DNA of 64,000 nt from Deltaproteobacteria bacterium. GTDB taxonomy: Bacteria > Myxococcota_A > UBA796 > CAJQPC01. Shown one piece after another: positions 31,182 through 39,969 of this stretch. The stretch's first letter is position 1; every line of letters starts with the position of its first letter. Under the pieces are notes generated by a model that saw only the letters and a program-made list of their open reading frames with translations, did not search any database and had not been told where the DNA came from. Both the position numbers and the translations under genes were made by a program. The stretch covers positions 59,231-123,230 of the forward strand of contig JADKFE010000025.1 of the NCBI GenBank assembly GCA_016717595.1, in the 5' to 3' direction.

Positions 31182-31727
31182 GTGGACGAAGAGCAAATGC
31201 AGCTCTTCTTGATGTTCTCCCTCGACGAGTTCACCGAGCGGACGATGAAGTTTCCGCTTGGTTTCCTCCACACTCGCAACCAAGAGGACGAAGATCCCCT
31301 TCGGGTCGCCGCGTTGGCCGCGCTCTTTGACGGGGTCACGGCGGTGGTGACGAAGTATGGGCCGCTGATCCGTGATCCCGACAGCCCCTTCCCGGGCAAG
31401 GATGGGCCGATCTTCATCTACCGTGCCAACGAGCGGGCCCACGTCGAGATGGAGGTGTCTCCCAGAGGCATCGTGCCCACCCTGGTGGTCGATGAGGAGC
31501 GCCATGAGGTGCCCGACGCGGCCTTGCCCCAGATCTACTGGAACTGCGGCCACAAGCAGGTCGTGGGCCAGCGCACCCGCACCTTAGAGACCAAGCCCTA
31601 CCCCATCTGGGACCGCGAAGACCCAAAGGTCGAGCTCATCGCCTCGATTCAGATGATGCGCTACGGGCTCAAGAAGGCTGAAGAGGGCAACCCCTGGAAG
31701 CGCCCCAAGCCGCACTGGATGCGCTGA
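31182..31727 (+). CDS. Conserved-looking hypothetical protein, 181 aa
   Basis: The GTG at 31182 was chosen because AGGAGG sits 6 bp upstream; longer in-frame starts have no such site. The soluble protein reads VDEEQMQLFLMFSLDEFTER at its start, has mixed alpha/beta text (GPIFIYRANERAHVEMEVS, GIVPTLVVDEERHEVPDAAL), a QIYWNCGHKQVVGQRTRTLE segment and a basic end (WKRPKPHWMR). No signal peptide, membrane helix or known motif was found. It lies between two envelope genes on the same strand. Confidence 0.7.
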   Translation: MDEEQMQLFLMFSLDEFTERTMKFPLGFLHTRNQEDEDPLRVAALAALFDGVTAVVTKYGPLIRDPDSPFPGKDGPIFIYRANERAHVEMEVSPRGIVPTLVVDEERHEVPDAALPQIYWNCGHKQVVGQRTRTLETKPYPIWDREDPKVELIASIQMMRYGLKKAEEGNPWKRPKPHWMR

Positions 31728-31784
31728 CACCGGCTTGTCACCCTCACCGTGAACCCTGGTACAATCCCGGGCTTCGGAGGTGTG

Positions 31785-32627
31785 ATGAGCCTGATCAGTT
31801 TGATGTCTCTCGGTGTGGCCCTCGCGGGAGAGTTAACGCCCGCTGTCGAGGTGCGCGGCAACATCACCGGGGCGCGCCTGGGCCTGTTGGGCAACGTGCG
31901 CGCCGGGGTGAAGGTGCCTTTGTGGGTGAACCCCGAGAGCACGCTCTTCGCCGACCCCTACCTCATCGCCCAGGCCGAGGCCTTCACCTCGCCGGCCTAT
32001 GTGCGCCTGGGCGGCCGCGTCACCTTTGAGCCCATCGCCATCTTTCAGCTCCAGGCCTACGCCTTCCACACGAGCTATTTCGGCAACTTCCAGACCTTCA
32101 TCGGCTATGACGATCCGCTCGCGAGCTATGGCACCAACGGCGACATCGAGCAGTACGTCCTCGACAACCCCGGCCGCCAAGGCAAAGGGAGCGCGCTGAG
32201 CTGGGGCGTTCAGCCCACCCTCAAGGCCAAGGTCGGGCCGGTCTTGGTGCTGTTGAGCAGCGAGCTGAGCCACTGGGGCGCGACCTCAGAGGTCCCCGGC
32301 GACTACTGGTACGAGCGTGAGTATGAGCTGCTCGTGGGCCGGAACGACTACACCCTGAACAACAACGGCGCCTTGCTCTACGAGTGGGACCCAAAACAAG
32401 ACGACGGCTGGAAGCTGCGGGTGGGCTCACTCACCAACTGGCGAATGGCGCTCGGCGACACCGAGGACGAGGTGCTGCGCACGGGTCTGATGCTGACCTG
32501 GATCAGCCATGAGGGCAAATGGACCCACACCGGCCTGGTGATGCCCTACCTGCGGTCGGAGGGCTACAACGAGGGCCCGCCGTTTGTGGGCTACGTCGTG
32601 CGCTGGGCGCTGCCGACGAACAAGTAG
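31785..32627 (+). CDS. Putative outer-membrane or periplasmic beta-rich protein
   Basis: From the ATG at 31785, with GGAGGTG just upstream, the 280-aa product has a signal sequence (MSLISLMSLGVALAGE). The mature part is rich in aromatic beta strands (VRGNITGARLGLLGNVRAGV, FEPIAIFQLQAYAFHTSYFG, LRTGLMLTWISHEGKWTHTG, FVGYVVRWALPTN). The pattern fits an 8-12-stranded outer-membrane protein, but the C-terminus (ALPTNK) lacks the usual terminal aromatic residue. Family not recognised. Confidence 0.65.
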   Translation: MSLISLMSLGVALAGELTPAVEVRGNITGARLGLLGNVRAGVKVPLWVNPESTLFADPYLIAQAEAFTSPAYVRLGGRVTFEPIAIFQLQAYAFHTSYFGNFQTFIGYDDPLASYGTNGDIEQYVLDNPGRQGKGSALSWGVQPTLKAKVGPVLVLLSSELSHWGATSEVPGDYWYEREYELLVGRNDYTLNNNGALLYEWDPKQDDGWKLRVGSLTNWRMALGDTEDEVLRTGLMLTWISHEGKWTHTGLVMPYLRSEGYNEGPPFVGYVVRWALPTNK

Positions 32628-32633
32628 CGTCGG

Positions 32634-33683
32634 CTAACGCCGCACACCCGTCGCCCGGAAGCTCTCGTTGTTGCGCACGCGGCGGGTCACGCGGATGTCG
32701 GCGTAGCCCTCGTCCACGAACCAGCGCTCGAGCTCCTCACCGGTGAAGGTCGCCGTCACCGGCACCCGCAGGCGGTCGTAGATGTCGGCCACCACGACGT
32801 CGAAGGGCCACTTGTGGTGGTCGTGGGCCGGGAGGTGCGAGGCGATGGCGCCGAGCACCGGCAGCTTCCGCGTGAGGCGGTACGGCGTGTGTGAGAACAG
32901 GCGCAGGCTTGAGGCGATGGCCCGGCACAGGCCATAGAGGCGCTCGTCGTCCATGGTCGCCGCCGCGCCGCGTAAGGCCCCGGAGATCACCGCCGCCGAG
33001 CCCGCCCGCGGCCCATAGGCCCAGACCTGCACGCGGCCGTTGGGCTTCACCAGCTCTCCCAGCACCCGGAAGGCCGCCTGAGGCGCCTGGATGTGGTGCA
33101 GCACGCCGAAGCAGTACACCAGATCGAAGCTGCGGGCCTTCAGAGGCGGCTTACGCAGGTCGCCCTGCACGATGTGAACGTGCTGGAGGCGATCACAGTT
33201 GGACTGGGCCGAGGCGACGGCGTCGGCGGAGATGTCCATCGCCACAACTTCTGCGCCATACCGCGCGGCGTAGAACGCGTGGCGCCCGAAGCCGCACCCA
33301 GCGTCGAGCACGAGCTGGCCGACGTAGTCCGGGGGCTTGAGGGGGTCAGCCATGTCGCGGAAGTTCTCTTCGTACTCGGGCTCGGTGCCGTCGAAGGTCG
33401 TCCAGCGGTGGCCGGAGCTGGGGCTCTGCGCCGTGGCGTCGGGCAGAAGCCGGGGGATGCCGTCTACGATGGGGTAGCTGCGGGCGCAGCTCGGGCAATG
33501 AAGCGTGCCCTCCAAGATGTCGGTGTGAAGCTGGCGATCGAGATCTACGCCCTTCTCGCCGACGTCTTCAGGCCGCCAGGCGCCGGTGTAGGTCGCCGTG
33601 GTGCGGGTCTTGGTTGTCTCCAGCACCAGCTCCTCGTCCGGGCAGTGGGGGCAAGAGAGCCAGCGCAGCAGTCGGTACCTCAC
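32634..33683 (-). CDS. SAM-dependent methyltransferase with N-terminal Trm112-like zinc ribbon
   Basis: A 349-aa soluble protein. The first 80 residues contain two CxxC pairs (LSCPHCPDEE and LHCPSCARSYPIVDGIPRLL), the Trm112-like zinc-ribbon layout often found ahead of class I methyltransferases. Residues 120-230 give the SAM-binding core: VLDAGCGFGRHAFYAARYG (motif I), VVAMDISADAV, VQGDLRKPPL and FDLVYCFGVLHHI, as in UbiE/Methyltransf_11 enzymes. The C-terminal third is family-specific (HDHHKWPFDVVVADIYD). The substrate is unknown. Convergent with the preceding gene, 6 bp apart. Confidence 0.85.
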   Translation of the reverse strand: MRYRLLRWLSCPHCPDEELVLETTKTRTTATYTGAWRPEDVGEKGVDLDRQLHTDILEGTLHCPSCARSYPIVDGIPRLLPDATAQSPSSGHRWTTFDGTEPEYEENFRDMADPLKPPDYVGQLVLDAGCGFGRHAFYAARYGAEVVAMDISADAVASAQSNCDRLQHVHIVQGDLRKPPLKARSFDLVYCFGVLHHIQAPQAAFRVLGELVKPNGRVQVWAYGPRAGSAAVISGALRGAAATMDDERLYGLCRAIASSLRLFSHTPYRLTRKLPVLGAIASHLPAHDHHKWPFDVVVADIYDRLRVPVTATFTGEELERWFVDEGYADIRVTRRVRNNESFRATGVRR

Positions 33684-33860
33684 GTCCTACTCCTCAGCGA
33701 TCGTCATGATCCTCACCCACCCTTCTACCTCAGGTCGGACATCGGTGGGGAAAATCACGCGCTCGGAGATGTGGGCAGCCCCCCGCCCGTGTTATCCGAG
33801 ACCCCCTACAGGCCCGGCGCGCGGCGCATCTCGCCCCGGCGCGCTCATGGCAAAGCCCGG

Positions 33861-35723
33861 ATGAGAAGCATGGAAGGCGTCTCCCAGAAGCCCGTCGAGC
33901 AGCGTACCAGCGTCACCATCTGCTTCGCTGGAGACTCTGGCGACGGCATGCAGGTCACCGGGTCCCAGTTCACCAGCACCTCAGCGCTGGCGGGCAACGA
34001 TCTGGCCACCCTGCCCGACTTCCCCGCCGAGATCCGCGCCCCGGCGGGCACCCGGGCGGGCGTCTCGGGCTTCCAGATCCAGATCTCCTCTGAAGACATC
34101 TTCACCCCCGGCGACGCGCCGGAGGTGCTGATCGCGATGAACCCCGCGGCGCTGGTCACGAACCTCGGCCGCCTGCGCCCGGCGGGCACAGTCATCGTGA
34201 ACATCGACAAGTTCACCCAGGCCGATCTCGACAAGGCCGACCTCAAGTCAAACCCCTTGGATGACGGCACCGTCGAGGGCTACCTCGTCATCCCGGTGAA
34301 GCTCTCGACGCTCACCAAAGACGCCGTCGCGCCGTTTGGTTTGGGCGCCAAAGAGAGCGACCGCTGCAAGAACTTCTTCGCCTTGGGCATCGCGTATTGG
34401 CTCTACAACCGCGACTTCGAGTACACCCGAAACTACATCCGGGCGAAGTTTAAGGAGCCCTACCTCAGCGCCAACCTCGCCGCGATGCAGGCGGGCTGGA
34501 ACTACGCGCTGACGATGGAGCTCCTGCAGCGCAGCTTCGCCGTGGCCCCCGCGAAGCTCACCCCGGGCACCTACCGCAACATCACCGGCAACGAGGCCCT
34601 GGCCATCGGGCTCGTCACCGGCACCCAGAAGGCGGGGCTGCGGCTGTTCTTCGGCAGCTACCCGATCACCCCGGCCTCCGACATCCTGCACTCCTTGGCG
34701 CGGTACAAAAACTACAACGTCACGACCTTCCAGGCTGAAGACGAGATCGCCGCCGCCTGCTCGGCCATCGGCGCGTCCTACGGCGGGGCCTTGGGCATCA
34801 CCGCCACGTCGGGCCCGGGCCTCGCGCTCAAGGGTGAGGCGATGGGCCTCGCGGTGATGGCCGAGATCCCGCTGGTCGTCATCGACGTGCAGCGCGGCGG
34901 GCCGTCTACGGGCCTGCCCACCAAGACCGAGCAGGCCGATCTCAACATCGCGATCTTCGGGCGCAACGGCGAGTGCCCGATGCCCGTGCTCGCGGCCTCT
35001 ACGCCGTCGGACTGCTTCGACATCGCCTTTGAGGCCGTCCGTCTGGCCCTGCGGTTCATGGGCCCGGTGCTGGTGCTCACCGACGGTTACCTCGCCAACG
35101 GCTCCGAGCCCTGGCTTTTGCCCGACGTCGCGTCCATCCCCAGCATCCCCACCCGGCGCACCACCGAGCACAACAACCCCGGCGGGCAGCTCTTGCCCTA
35201 CAAGCGCGACGCCGAGAGCCTCTCCCGGCCCTGGATCGTGCCCGGCACCCCCGGCCTGGAGCACCGCATCGGCGGCTTAGAGAAGGCCGAGAACACCGGC
35301 AGCGTCTCCTACGACCCGGTGAACCACGAGCGGATGATTCACCTGCGCCAGCAGAAGGTCGACGCCTTGGCCGCGGTGATCCCCCTCGCCGAGCCCGTCG
35401 GTGATGACCACGGCGTGCTCGTCGTCGGCTGGGGCTCCACCTTCGGCTCGATCCGCCAGGCCGTGATCTCCGCGCGGATGGACGGCAAAGCCGTGGCGCA
35501 CCTGCACCTGCGGCACCTCAACCCCTTCCCCAAGAACCTGGGCGAGGTGCTGCGCCGCTACGACCGCGTGATCGTGCCCGAGATGAACCTCGGTCAGCTC
35601 AGCCGGATGCTGCGCGCCGACTTCTTGGTGAACGCCCAGTCCCTCACCAAGGTGCAGGGCCAGCCGTTTAAGATCAGCGAGATTCGCGCCGCCATCGACG
35701 ACGTCGTCGCCAAGGAGGGCTGA
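33861..35723 (+). CDS. korA: 2-oxoacid:ferredoxin oxidoreductase, fused gamma-alpha subunit
   Basis: Large subunit of the 2-oxoglutarate (or related 2-oxoacid) ferredoxin oxidoreductase, which makes acyl-CoA and reduced ferredoxin. Residues about 12-195 are the gamma domain (ICFAGDSGDGMQVTGSQFTS, VLIAMNPAALVTNLGRL). The alpha domain starts near 225 with GNEALAIGLVTGTQKAG and carries the YPITPASD signature at about 268. FQAEDEIAAACSAIGASYGG, ATSGPGLALKGEAMGLAVM and VQRGGPSTGLPTKTEQADL follow, which fits the KorA type more than pyruvate enzymes. A C-terminal transketolase-like domain begins near VLVVGWGSTFGSI. The start at 33861 or 33870 cannot be distinguished. Followed after 1 bp by korB. Confidence 0.9.
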   Translation: MRSMEGVSQKPVEQRTSVTICFAGDSGDGMQVTGSQFTSTSALAGNDLATLPDFPAEIRAPAGTRAGVSGFQIQISSEDIFTPGDAPEVLIAMNPAALVTNLGRLRPAGTVIVNIDKFTQADLDKADLKSNPLDDGTVEGYLVIPVKLSTLTKDAVAPFGLGAKESDRCKNFFALGIAYWLYNRDFEYTRNYIRAKFKEPYLSANLAAMQAGWNYALTMELLQRSFAVAPAKLTPGTYRNITGNEALAIGLVTGTQKAGLRLFFGSYPITPASDILHSLARYKNYNVTTFQAEDEIAAACSAIGASYGGALGITATSGPGLALKGEAMGLAVMAEIPLVVIDVQRGGPSTGLPTKTEQADLNIAIFGRNGECPMPVLAASTPSDCFDIAFEAVRLALRFMGPVLVLTDGYLANGSEPWLLPDVASIPSIPTRRTTEHNNPGGQLLPYKRDAESLSRPWIVPGTPGLEHRIGGLEKAENTGSVSYDPVNHERMIHLRQQKVDALAAVIPLAEPVGDDHGVLVVGWGSTFGSIRQAVISARMDGKAVAHLHLRHLNPFPKNLGEVLRRYDRVIVPEMNLGQLSRMLRADFLVNAQSLTKVQGQPFKISEIRAAIDDVVAKEG

Positions 35724-35724
35724 G

Positions 35725-36783
35725 ATGAGCCACCCCACCGAGTCCCCCATCGGCCTTGAGGCCCCCATCACCGAGGATCCCCCGCAGCTCACCAAAAAAG
35801 ACTTCATGTCGGATCAGACGATCCGCTGGTGTCCTGGCTGCGGCGACTACTCGATCCTCTCCCAGACCCAGACCGTGCTCGCTGAGCTCGGCCTGCCCCG
35901 GGAGAACGTGGCCATCGTCAGCGGCATCGGCTGCTCCAGCCGCTTCCCCTACTACATGAACACCTACGGCTTTCACACGATCCATGGCCGCGCCCCGGCG
36001 GTGGCCACGGGCCTCAAGTGTGTGAACCCCGACCTCTCGGTGTGGATGATCACCGGCGACGGCGACGCGCTCTCCATCGGCGGCAACCACTTCATCCACC
36101 TGCTGCGCCGCAACGTCGACCTGCAGATCCTCCTGTTCAACAACCGGATCTACGGGCTCACCAAAGGCCAGTACAGCCCCACGTCCGAGGTCGGCAAGAA
36201 GACGAAGTCTACGCCGATGGGCTCCGTGGACCACCCCTTCGACCCGGTGCAGCTCGCGCTCGGCGCCGGGGCCACCTTCATCGCCCGCTCGGCGGACGTG
36301 CTGGTGAAAGAGCTCCGCGACGTGCTCAAGGCGGCGTACCACCACAAGGGCTCGTCCTTCGTCGAGATCTACCAGAACTGCAACATCTTCAACGATCTCG
36401 CCTTTGAGGACCTCGTCGCCCGCAAGGTGCGCGACGACCGGCTCATCTTCTTGGAGCACGGCAAACCCATGACCTTCGGCGTGAAAGACGCGCCCAAGGG
36501 CATTCGTCTGCACAACCTCCAGCTTGAGGTGATCGACCTCGCCGGGGGTGAGTTCACCGAGGCCGACTGCATCGTCCACGACAAGCACAACCCGCTCCTC
36601 GCGGGCATGCTCGCCCGGATGCAGCCGCCCAACTTCCCCGTGCCGATGGGTGTGCTCTACGAGACCCAGCGCCCGTGCTACGAGGACGGCTTCAACCAGC
36701 AGGTCACCGACGCCATCGAGAAGCAGGGCCCCGGCGACCTCACGAAGCTCATCCACGGCAGCCAGTCTTGGGTCGTGAAGTAG
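35725..36783 (+). CDS. korB: 2-oxoacid:ferredoxin oxidoreductase, beta subunit
   Basis: Thiamine-diphosphate-binding subunit partnering KorA, 352 aa. WCPGCGDYSIL at residues 35-45 has the cysteines expected to hold the 4Fe-4S cluster, with a further conserved GIGCSSRFPYYM. The ThDP/Mg motif runs from GDGDALSIGGNHFIHLLRR (about 111) to NNRIYGLTKGQYSPTSEVG. FVEIYQNCNIFND near residue 215 adds another conserved cysteine. The Thr-Lys-Gly-Gln and Ser-Pro-Thr text is typical of KorB-type enzymes. No separate ferredoxin-like delta subunit is seen, as usual for two-subunit forms. Confidence 0.92.
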   Translation: MSHPTESPIGLEAPITEDPPQLTKKDFMSDQTIRWCPGCGDYSILSQTQTVLAELGLPRENVAIVSGIGCSSRFPYYMNTYGFHTIHGRAPAVATGLKCVNPDLSVWMITGDGDALSIGGNHFIHLLRRNVDLQILLFNNRIYGLTKGQYSPTSEVGKKTKSTPMGSVDHPFDPVQLALGAGATFIARSADVLVKELRDVLKAAYHHKGSSFVEIYQNCNIFNDLAFEDLVARKVRDDRLIFLEHGKPMTFGVKDAPKGIRLHNLQLEVIDLAGGEFTEADCIVHDKHNPLLAGMLARMQPPNFPVPMGVLYETQRPCYEDGFNQQVTDAIEKQGPGDLTKLIHGSQSWVVK

Positions 36784-36787
36784 CGAA

Positions 36788-37591
36788 GTGACCGAACCTC
36801 GCCCCTTCGCCCAGCTCCCCGCCGAGCACGCCGCCCGCCTCACCGGTGTGCTCTGCGACATCGACGACACCCTCACCCACCACGGCCGCCTCGTGCCCGA
36901 GGCATTCTTGGCCCTCGCGCGGCTTCAGGCCGCCGGCCTCAAGGTGGTGCCCGTCACCGGGCGCCCCGGCGGCTGGGTGGACCAGATCGCGCGGATCTGG
37001 CCGGTGGACGGCGTGGTGGGCGAGAACGGCGGCCTGTGGTTTCTGATGCAGAGCGGCAAGCTCGTCCGCCGGTTTGTGCAGAGCGCCGAGGTGCGCGCCA
37101 CAAACCGCGCCCGCCTCGACGCCTTGGCCGGCTCGATCTTGGCCGCCGTGCCCGGCACCGCCTTGGCGTCTGACCAACCCTACCGTGAGCTCGACCTCGC
37201 CATCGACTTCTGCGAGGACGTGCCGCCTCTGGGCGACGCCGCCATCGACCAGATCGTCGCGGCCTTTGAGGCCGCCGGGGCGACGTGTAAGGTCTCCTCC
37301 ATTCATGTGAACGGCTGGTTTGGCGCCTTCGACAAGCTCGAGGGCTGCCGCCGGATGCTCCACGAGGCCTTCGGCGCCAACCTGGATGAGGAGCGTGAGC
37401 GCTGGGCCTTCTTCGGCGACTCCGCGAATGACGAGCCGATGTTCCGCTTCTTCCCCTGCTCCGTCGGCGTGGCCAACGTGCGGCGCTTCTTGCCACGCAT
37501 GGCCCATGGCCCCACCTGGATCACCGAGGCTGAAGGGGGCTTAGGCTTCGCTGAGGCCGTGGATCACCTGCTCGCCCTGCGCCGAGGCTGA
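36788..37591 (+). CDS. HAD-superfamily (Cof-type) phosphatase
   Basis: A 267-aa hydrolase starting at the GTG at 36788, 4 bp after korB. The aspartate nucleophile motif CDIDDTLTHHG lies at residues 23-33 (Asp24 and Asp26). VVPVTGRPGGWVDQI is motif II, VSSIHVNGWFGAFDK precedes the motif III lysine, and FFGDSANDEPMFRFF is motif IV. The cap region between these (VGENGGLWFLMQSGKLVRRF) matches the C2-capped Cof/sucrose-phosphatase type, which act on sugar phosphates. The actual substrate is unknown. Its position behind korAB and ahead of a Nudix gene suggests metabolite housekeeping in one transcript. Confidence 0.85.
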   Translation: MTEPRPFAQLPAEHAARLTGVLCDIDDTLTHHGRLVPEAFLALARLQAAGLKVVPVTGRPGGWVDQIARIWPVDGVVGENGGLWFLMQSGKLVRRFVQSAEVRATNRARLDALAGSILAAVPGTALASDQPYRELDLAIDFCEDVPPLGDAAIDQIVAAFEAAGATCKVSSIHVNGWFGAFDKLEGCRRMLHEAFGANLDEERERWAFFGDSANDEPMFRFFPCSVGVANVRRFLPRMAHGPTWITEAEGGLGFAEAVDHLLALRRG

Positions 37592-38137
37592 ATGGATCGC
37601 CCCGCTCTGACGGCCCTCTTGCGCCGCTTGCCCCCCGCCGATGCTCAAGAGGCGGGCTTCATCACCCGCATGGTGAGCCTGTTGGAGCAGGCGGAGGCGC
37701 CCTTCTCCCGCGCCCACTTCACCCCCGGCCACTTCACGGCGAGCGCGTTTGTGCTCTCCCCCGAGGCCGACGCGGTGCTGCTCATCCACCACAAGAAGCT
37801 CAACCGCTGGCTGCAGCCCGGCGGCCACGTCGAGGCCGAGGACGCCGACGCCATGAGCGCCGCCCGCCGCGAGGTGCTGGAGGAGACGGGCCTAGACGGC
37901 CTCACCGCCTTGGGCGACGGGCTCTTTGACTGCGACATCCACGTCATCCCGGCGATGAAGGGTGACCCAGCCCATGAGCACCACGACCTGCGCTTCTTGT
38001 TTCAGGCGCCCACCCGCGACTTTGTGGCCGGGGACGAGGTGCACGGCGCCCGCTGGGTGCGCCTGGAGGACGTGAACGCCGTCGAGTCCGACGCCTCGGT
38101 GATGCGCGCCGTGGAGAAGCTCATTCGTCTTCGGTGA
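37592..38137 (+). CDS. Nudix hydrolase
   Basis: A 181-aa Nudix-fold pyrophosphohydrolase. The Nudix box is complete: G-x5-E-x7-REV-x-EE-x-G at about residues 78-100 (PGGHVEAEDADAMSAARREV then LEETGLDGL). Upstream KKLNRWLQPGGH and downstream HHDLRFLFQAPTRDF fit the metabolite-cleaning subfamily with an N-terminal helical extension. The ATG follows the HAD stop directly (TGAATG). Its end overlaps the convergent dehydrogenase gene by 17 bp. The substrate, a nucleoside diphosphate derivative, cannot be named. Confidence 0.88.
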   Translation: MDRPALTALLRRLPPADAQEAGFITRMVSLLEQAEAPFSRAHFTPGHFTASAFVLSPEADAVLLIHHKKLNRWLQPGGHVEAEDADAMSAARREVLEETGLDGLTALGDGLFDCDIHVIPAMKGDPAHEHHDLRFLFQAPTRDFVAGDEVHGARWVRLEDVNAVESDASVMRAVEKLIRLR

Positions 38138-39044
38138 CGACGTGGTGGGGCCACCCCGTGCGTAAGAACGCGCCGACGCTCGCCGCGAGCTCCTCAGCGA
38201 CGGCGCGTCCTAGACCTTGGTAGAAGCCCGCGGCGTGGGGCAGAAGCCAGGTGTTGGGCCGGGCGGCCAGCTCCGCGAGGCGCGGGAAGGGCTCATCGGG
38301 GAACACGTCGAGGCCGAGCCCACCCAGCGGCGGCGCGGCGAGCAGGGCGTCGACGTCGACACACTCGCCCCGGGCGGTGTTCAGGAGGATGACCCCGGGG
38401 CGCAGTTGCCGGAGGGTCTCGGCGTTGATGAGGTGGCGAGAGCTTGGGGTCAACGCGCAGTGCAGGGTGATCAGCTCCGCTTGAGCGAAGAGCGCCTCGA
38501 GGCTTACGCCGTCCGCGAGGCGCGGGTCATGGACCAGCACGTCCGCGCCCAAGGCCCGCCAGGTCGCCGCGGCCTTCTCCCCGATGACGCCCGCGCCGAC
38601 CACCCCCACGACGAGGCCCGCGAGGCGGCGCATCGGGCGCTGGGGCAGCTCCGCCCGAGCCCAGATCCCGGCCTCCGCCCGCGCTTGAAGCGTCGGGAGA
38701 TCCCGCAGGAGGCTCAGGCCCATGGCCAGAGACGTCTCGATCACGGCGTCGCGCCGGGCGAGGGGGCAGCGGGCCACGGTGACCCCCAGGGCCTGGGCGG
38801 CGGGCAGGTGGATGTGCTCATAGCCCGAGGTGGTCGTGATGATCAGCCGAAGCGACTCGGCTCTGGCCAGCACAGCCTCGGTCACCTTCACCTTGGAGGT
38901 CGTGACGAGCACCTCGACGCCGCGAAGATCCGGCGGCGGGCCGATGGCGTGGCGGGTGGTGACCCCGTCCTCGGCGAGGAGACGCGCCTCCAGGGCGAGA
39001 TCCTCCGCCGTCTCGTAGTCCGAGCGACCCCAACGAAGGAGCAT
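38121..39044 (-). CDS. D-isomer-specific 2-hydroxyacid dehydrogenase
   Basis: NAD-dependent dehydrogenase of the lactate/phosphoglycerate/glyoxylate-reductase type, 307 aa from the ATG at 39044. The Rossmann motif is LVVGVVGAGVIGEKAAATWR (about 140-160). The catalytic triad follows: Arg in LNTARGECVDVDAL, Glu in LDVFPDEPFP and His in LLPHAAGFYQG. The N-terminal substrate domain includes IITTTSGYEHIHLPAAQALG, giving the usual two-domain length. The gene begins 2 bp after the PfkB kinase stop, so the two are coupled. Pairing with a sugar kinase suggests a sugar-acid or phosphosugar pathway, not further definable. Confidence 0.85.
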   Translation of the reverse strand: MLLRWGRSDYETAEDLALEARLLAEDGVTTRHAIGPPPDLRGVEVLVTTSKVKVTEAVLARAESLRLIITTTSGYEHIHLPAAQALGVTVARCPLARRDAVIETSLAMGLSLLRDLPTLQARAEAGIWARAELPQRPMRRLAGLVVGVVGAGVIGEKAAATWRALGADVLVHDPRLADGVSLEALFAQAELITLHCALTPSSRHLINAETLRQLRPGVILLNTARGECVDVDALLAAPPLGGLGLDVFPDEPFPRLAELAARPNTWLLPHAAGFYQGLGRAVAEELAASVGAFLRTGWPHHVVTEDE

Positions 39045-39046
39045 CG

Positions 39047-39943
39047 TCACCCGCTCACCTCCTGAACCTCGATCTCCCGGGCGAGCTCTTCGCAGTCGGT
39101 GAGGTTGAGGCTGGCCACGTCGGCGCGACCGGCGGCGTGGGCCCCACAGGCCATGGCGAAGGCGACCATCTCCCGGGCCGGGCGCCCCATCTTCTTGAGC
39201 AAGCCCGCGGCCACGGCGTCCCCGCAGCCGACGCTGTGCACCACGTCCACCGCCGGGGGCCGCGCCCGAAACGTGCGCCCACACACCCGAAACCAGGCGT
39301 CGCGCCCCTCGTCGGTGACCACCGCTGAGCGCGCTCCGGCGTCGATGAGGGCTTGGAGGCCCTCCTGGGCGGTGTGTACGCCGAAGGTGGACCGCACCTC
39401 CTTGAGGTTCGGCTTGGCCAAGAGCACGTCCCGAGACGCCTTGAGCGAGTCGATGAGCGCCGGGCCCCGGCAGTCGAGCACCACAGGCACCCCCAGCTCA
39501 CAGAGGCGGGGGTACAGATCCAGGCGAGAGGTCGAGCCCCCCAGCACGAGCTTGCCGATGGGCATCAACGAGCGCACGGCGGCGACGATGGCCTCGACCT
39601 CGGCGTCCTCTAGCTTCGGCGGCGGGCCGTACACCGTCGTCGTGCGGCCCTGCTCATCAAACACCGTGAACCCGCGCCGCGACTCCCGACGTAAGGACAC
39701 CACCCGCGTCGGCAGGCGCTCCTTCTCGAGGAGCTCCTCGATCTCCCGGCCCGTGCGGCCGCCCAACGCGACGACGTTGAGCACCTGCTCGCCCAGGTCA
39801 TGCAGGGCCCGCCCGACGTTGAGCGGCTTGCCCGTGGGGATGAGCCGGGCCTTCTCCGTGGCGCGAAAGTCTCCCGGCGCCTCAAAATGAGGCACCGAGA
39901 AGAGGTGCTCGGCCATGGGGTTGACGGTGACGGTGACGATCAT
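39047..39943 (-). CDS. PfkB-family sugar kinase (1-phosphofructokinase/tagatose-6-phosphate kinase type)
   Basis: A 298-aa ribokinase-fold kinase. The N-terminus MIVTVTVNPMAEHLFSVPHF is the FruK/LacC pattern (TVTxNP). It is followed by IPTGKPLNVGRALHDLGEQV (usually GGKGxNVA; here the second Gly-Lys is altered) and GRTGREIEELLEKE. The active-site end is VVHSVGCGDAVAAGLLKKMG, with the catalytic Asp in GCGD where DTTGAGD is canonical. The altered substrate loop means the phosphosugar preference is uncertain. It lies 26 bp after the TadG-like gene and just ahead of the 2-hydroxyacid dehydrogenase. Confidence 0.82.
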   Translation of the reverse strand: MIVTVTVNPMAEHLFSVPHFEAPGDFRATEKARLIPTGKPLNVGRALHDLGEQVLNVVALGGRTGREIEELLEKERLPTRVVSLRRESRRGFTVFDEQGRTTTVYGPPPKLEDAEVEAIVAAVRSLMPIGKLVLGGSTSRLDLYPRLCELGVPVVLDCRGPALIDSLKASRDVLLAKPNLKEVRSTFGVHTAQEGLQALIDAGARSAVVTDEGRDAWFRVCGRTFRARPPAVDVVHSVGCGDAVAAGLLKKMGRPAREMVAFAMACGAHAAGRADVASLNLTDCEELAREIEVQEVSG

Positions 39944-39969
39944 GCGCGCTCGGGGAGAGCGAGACCCGG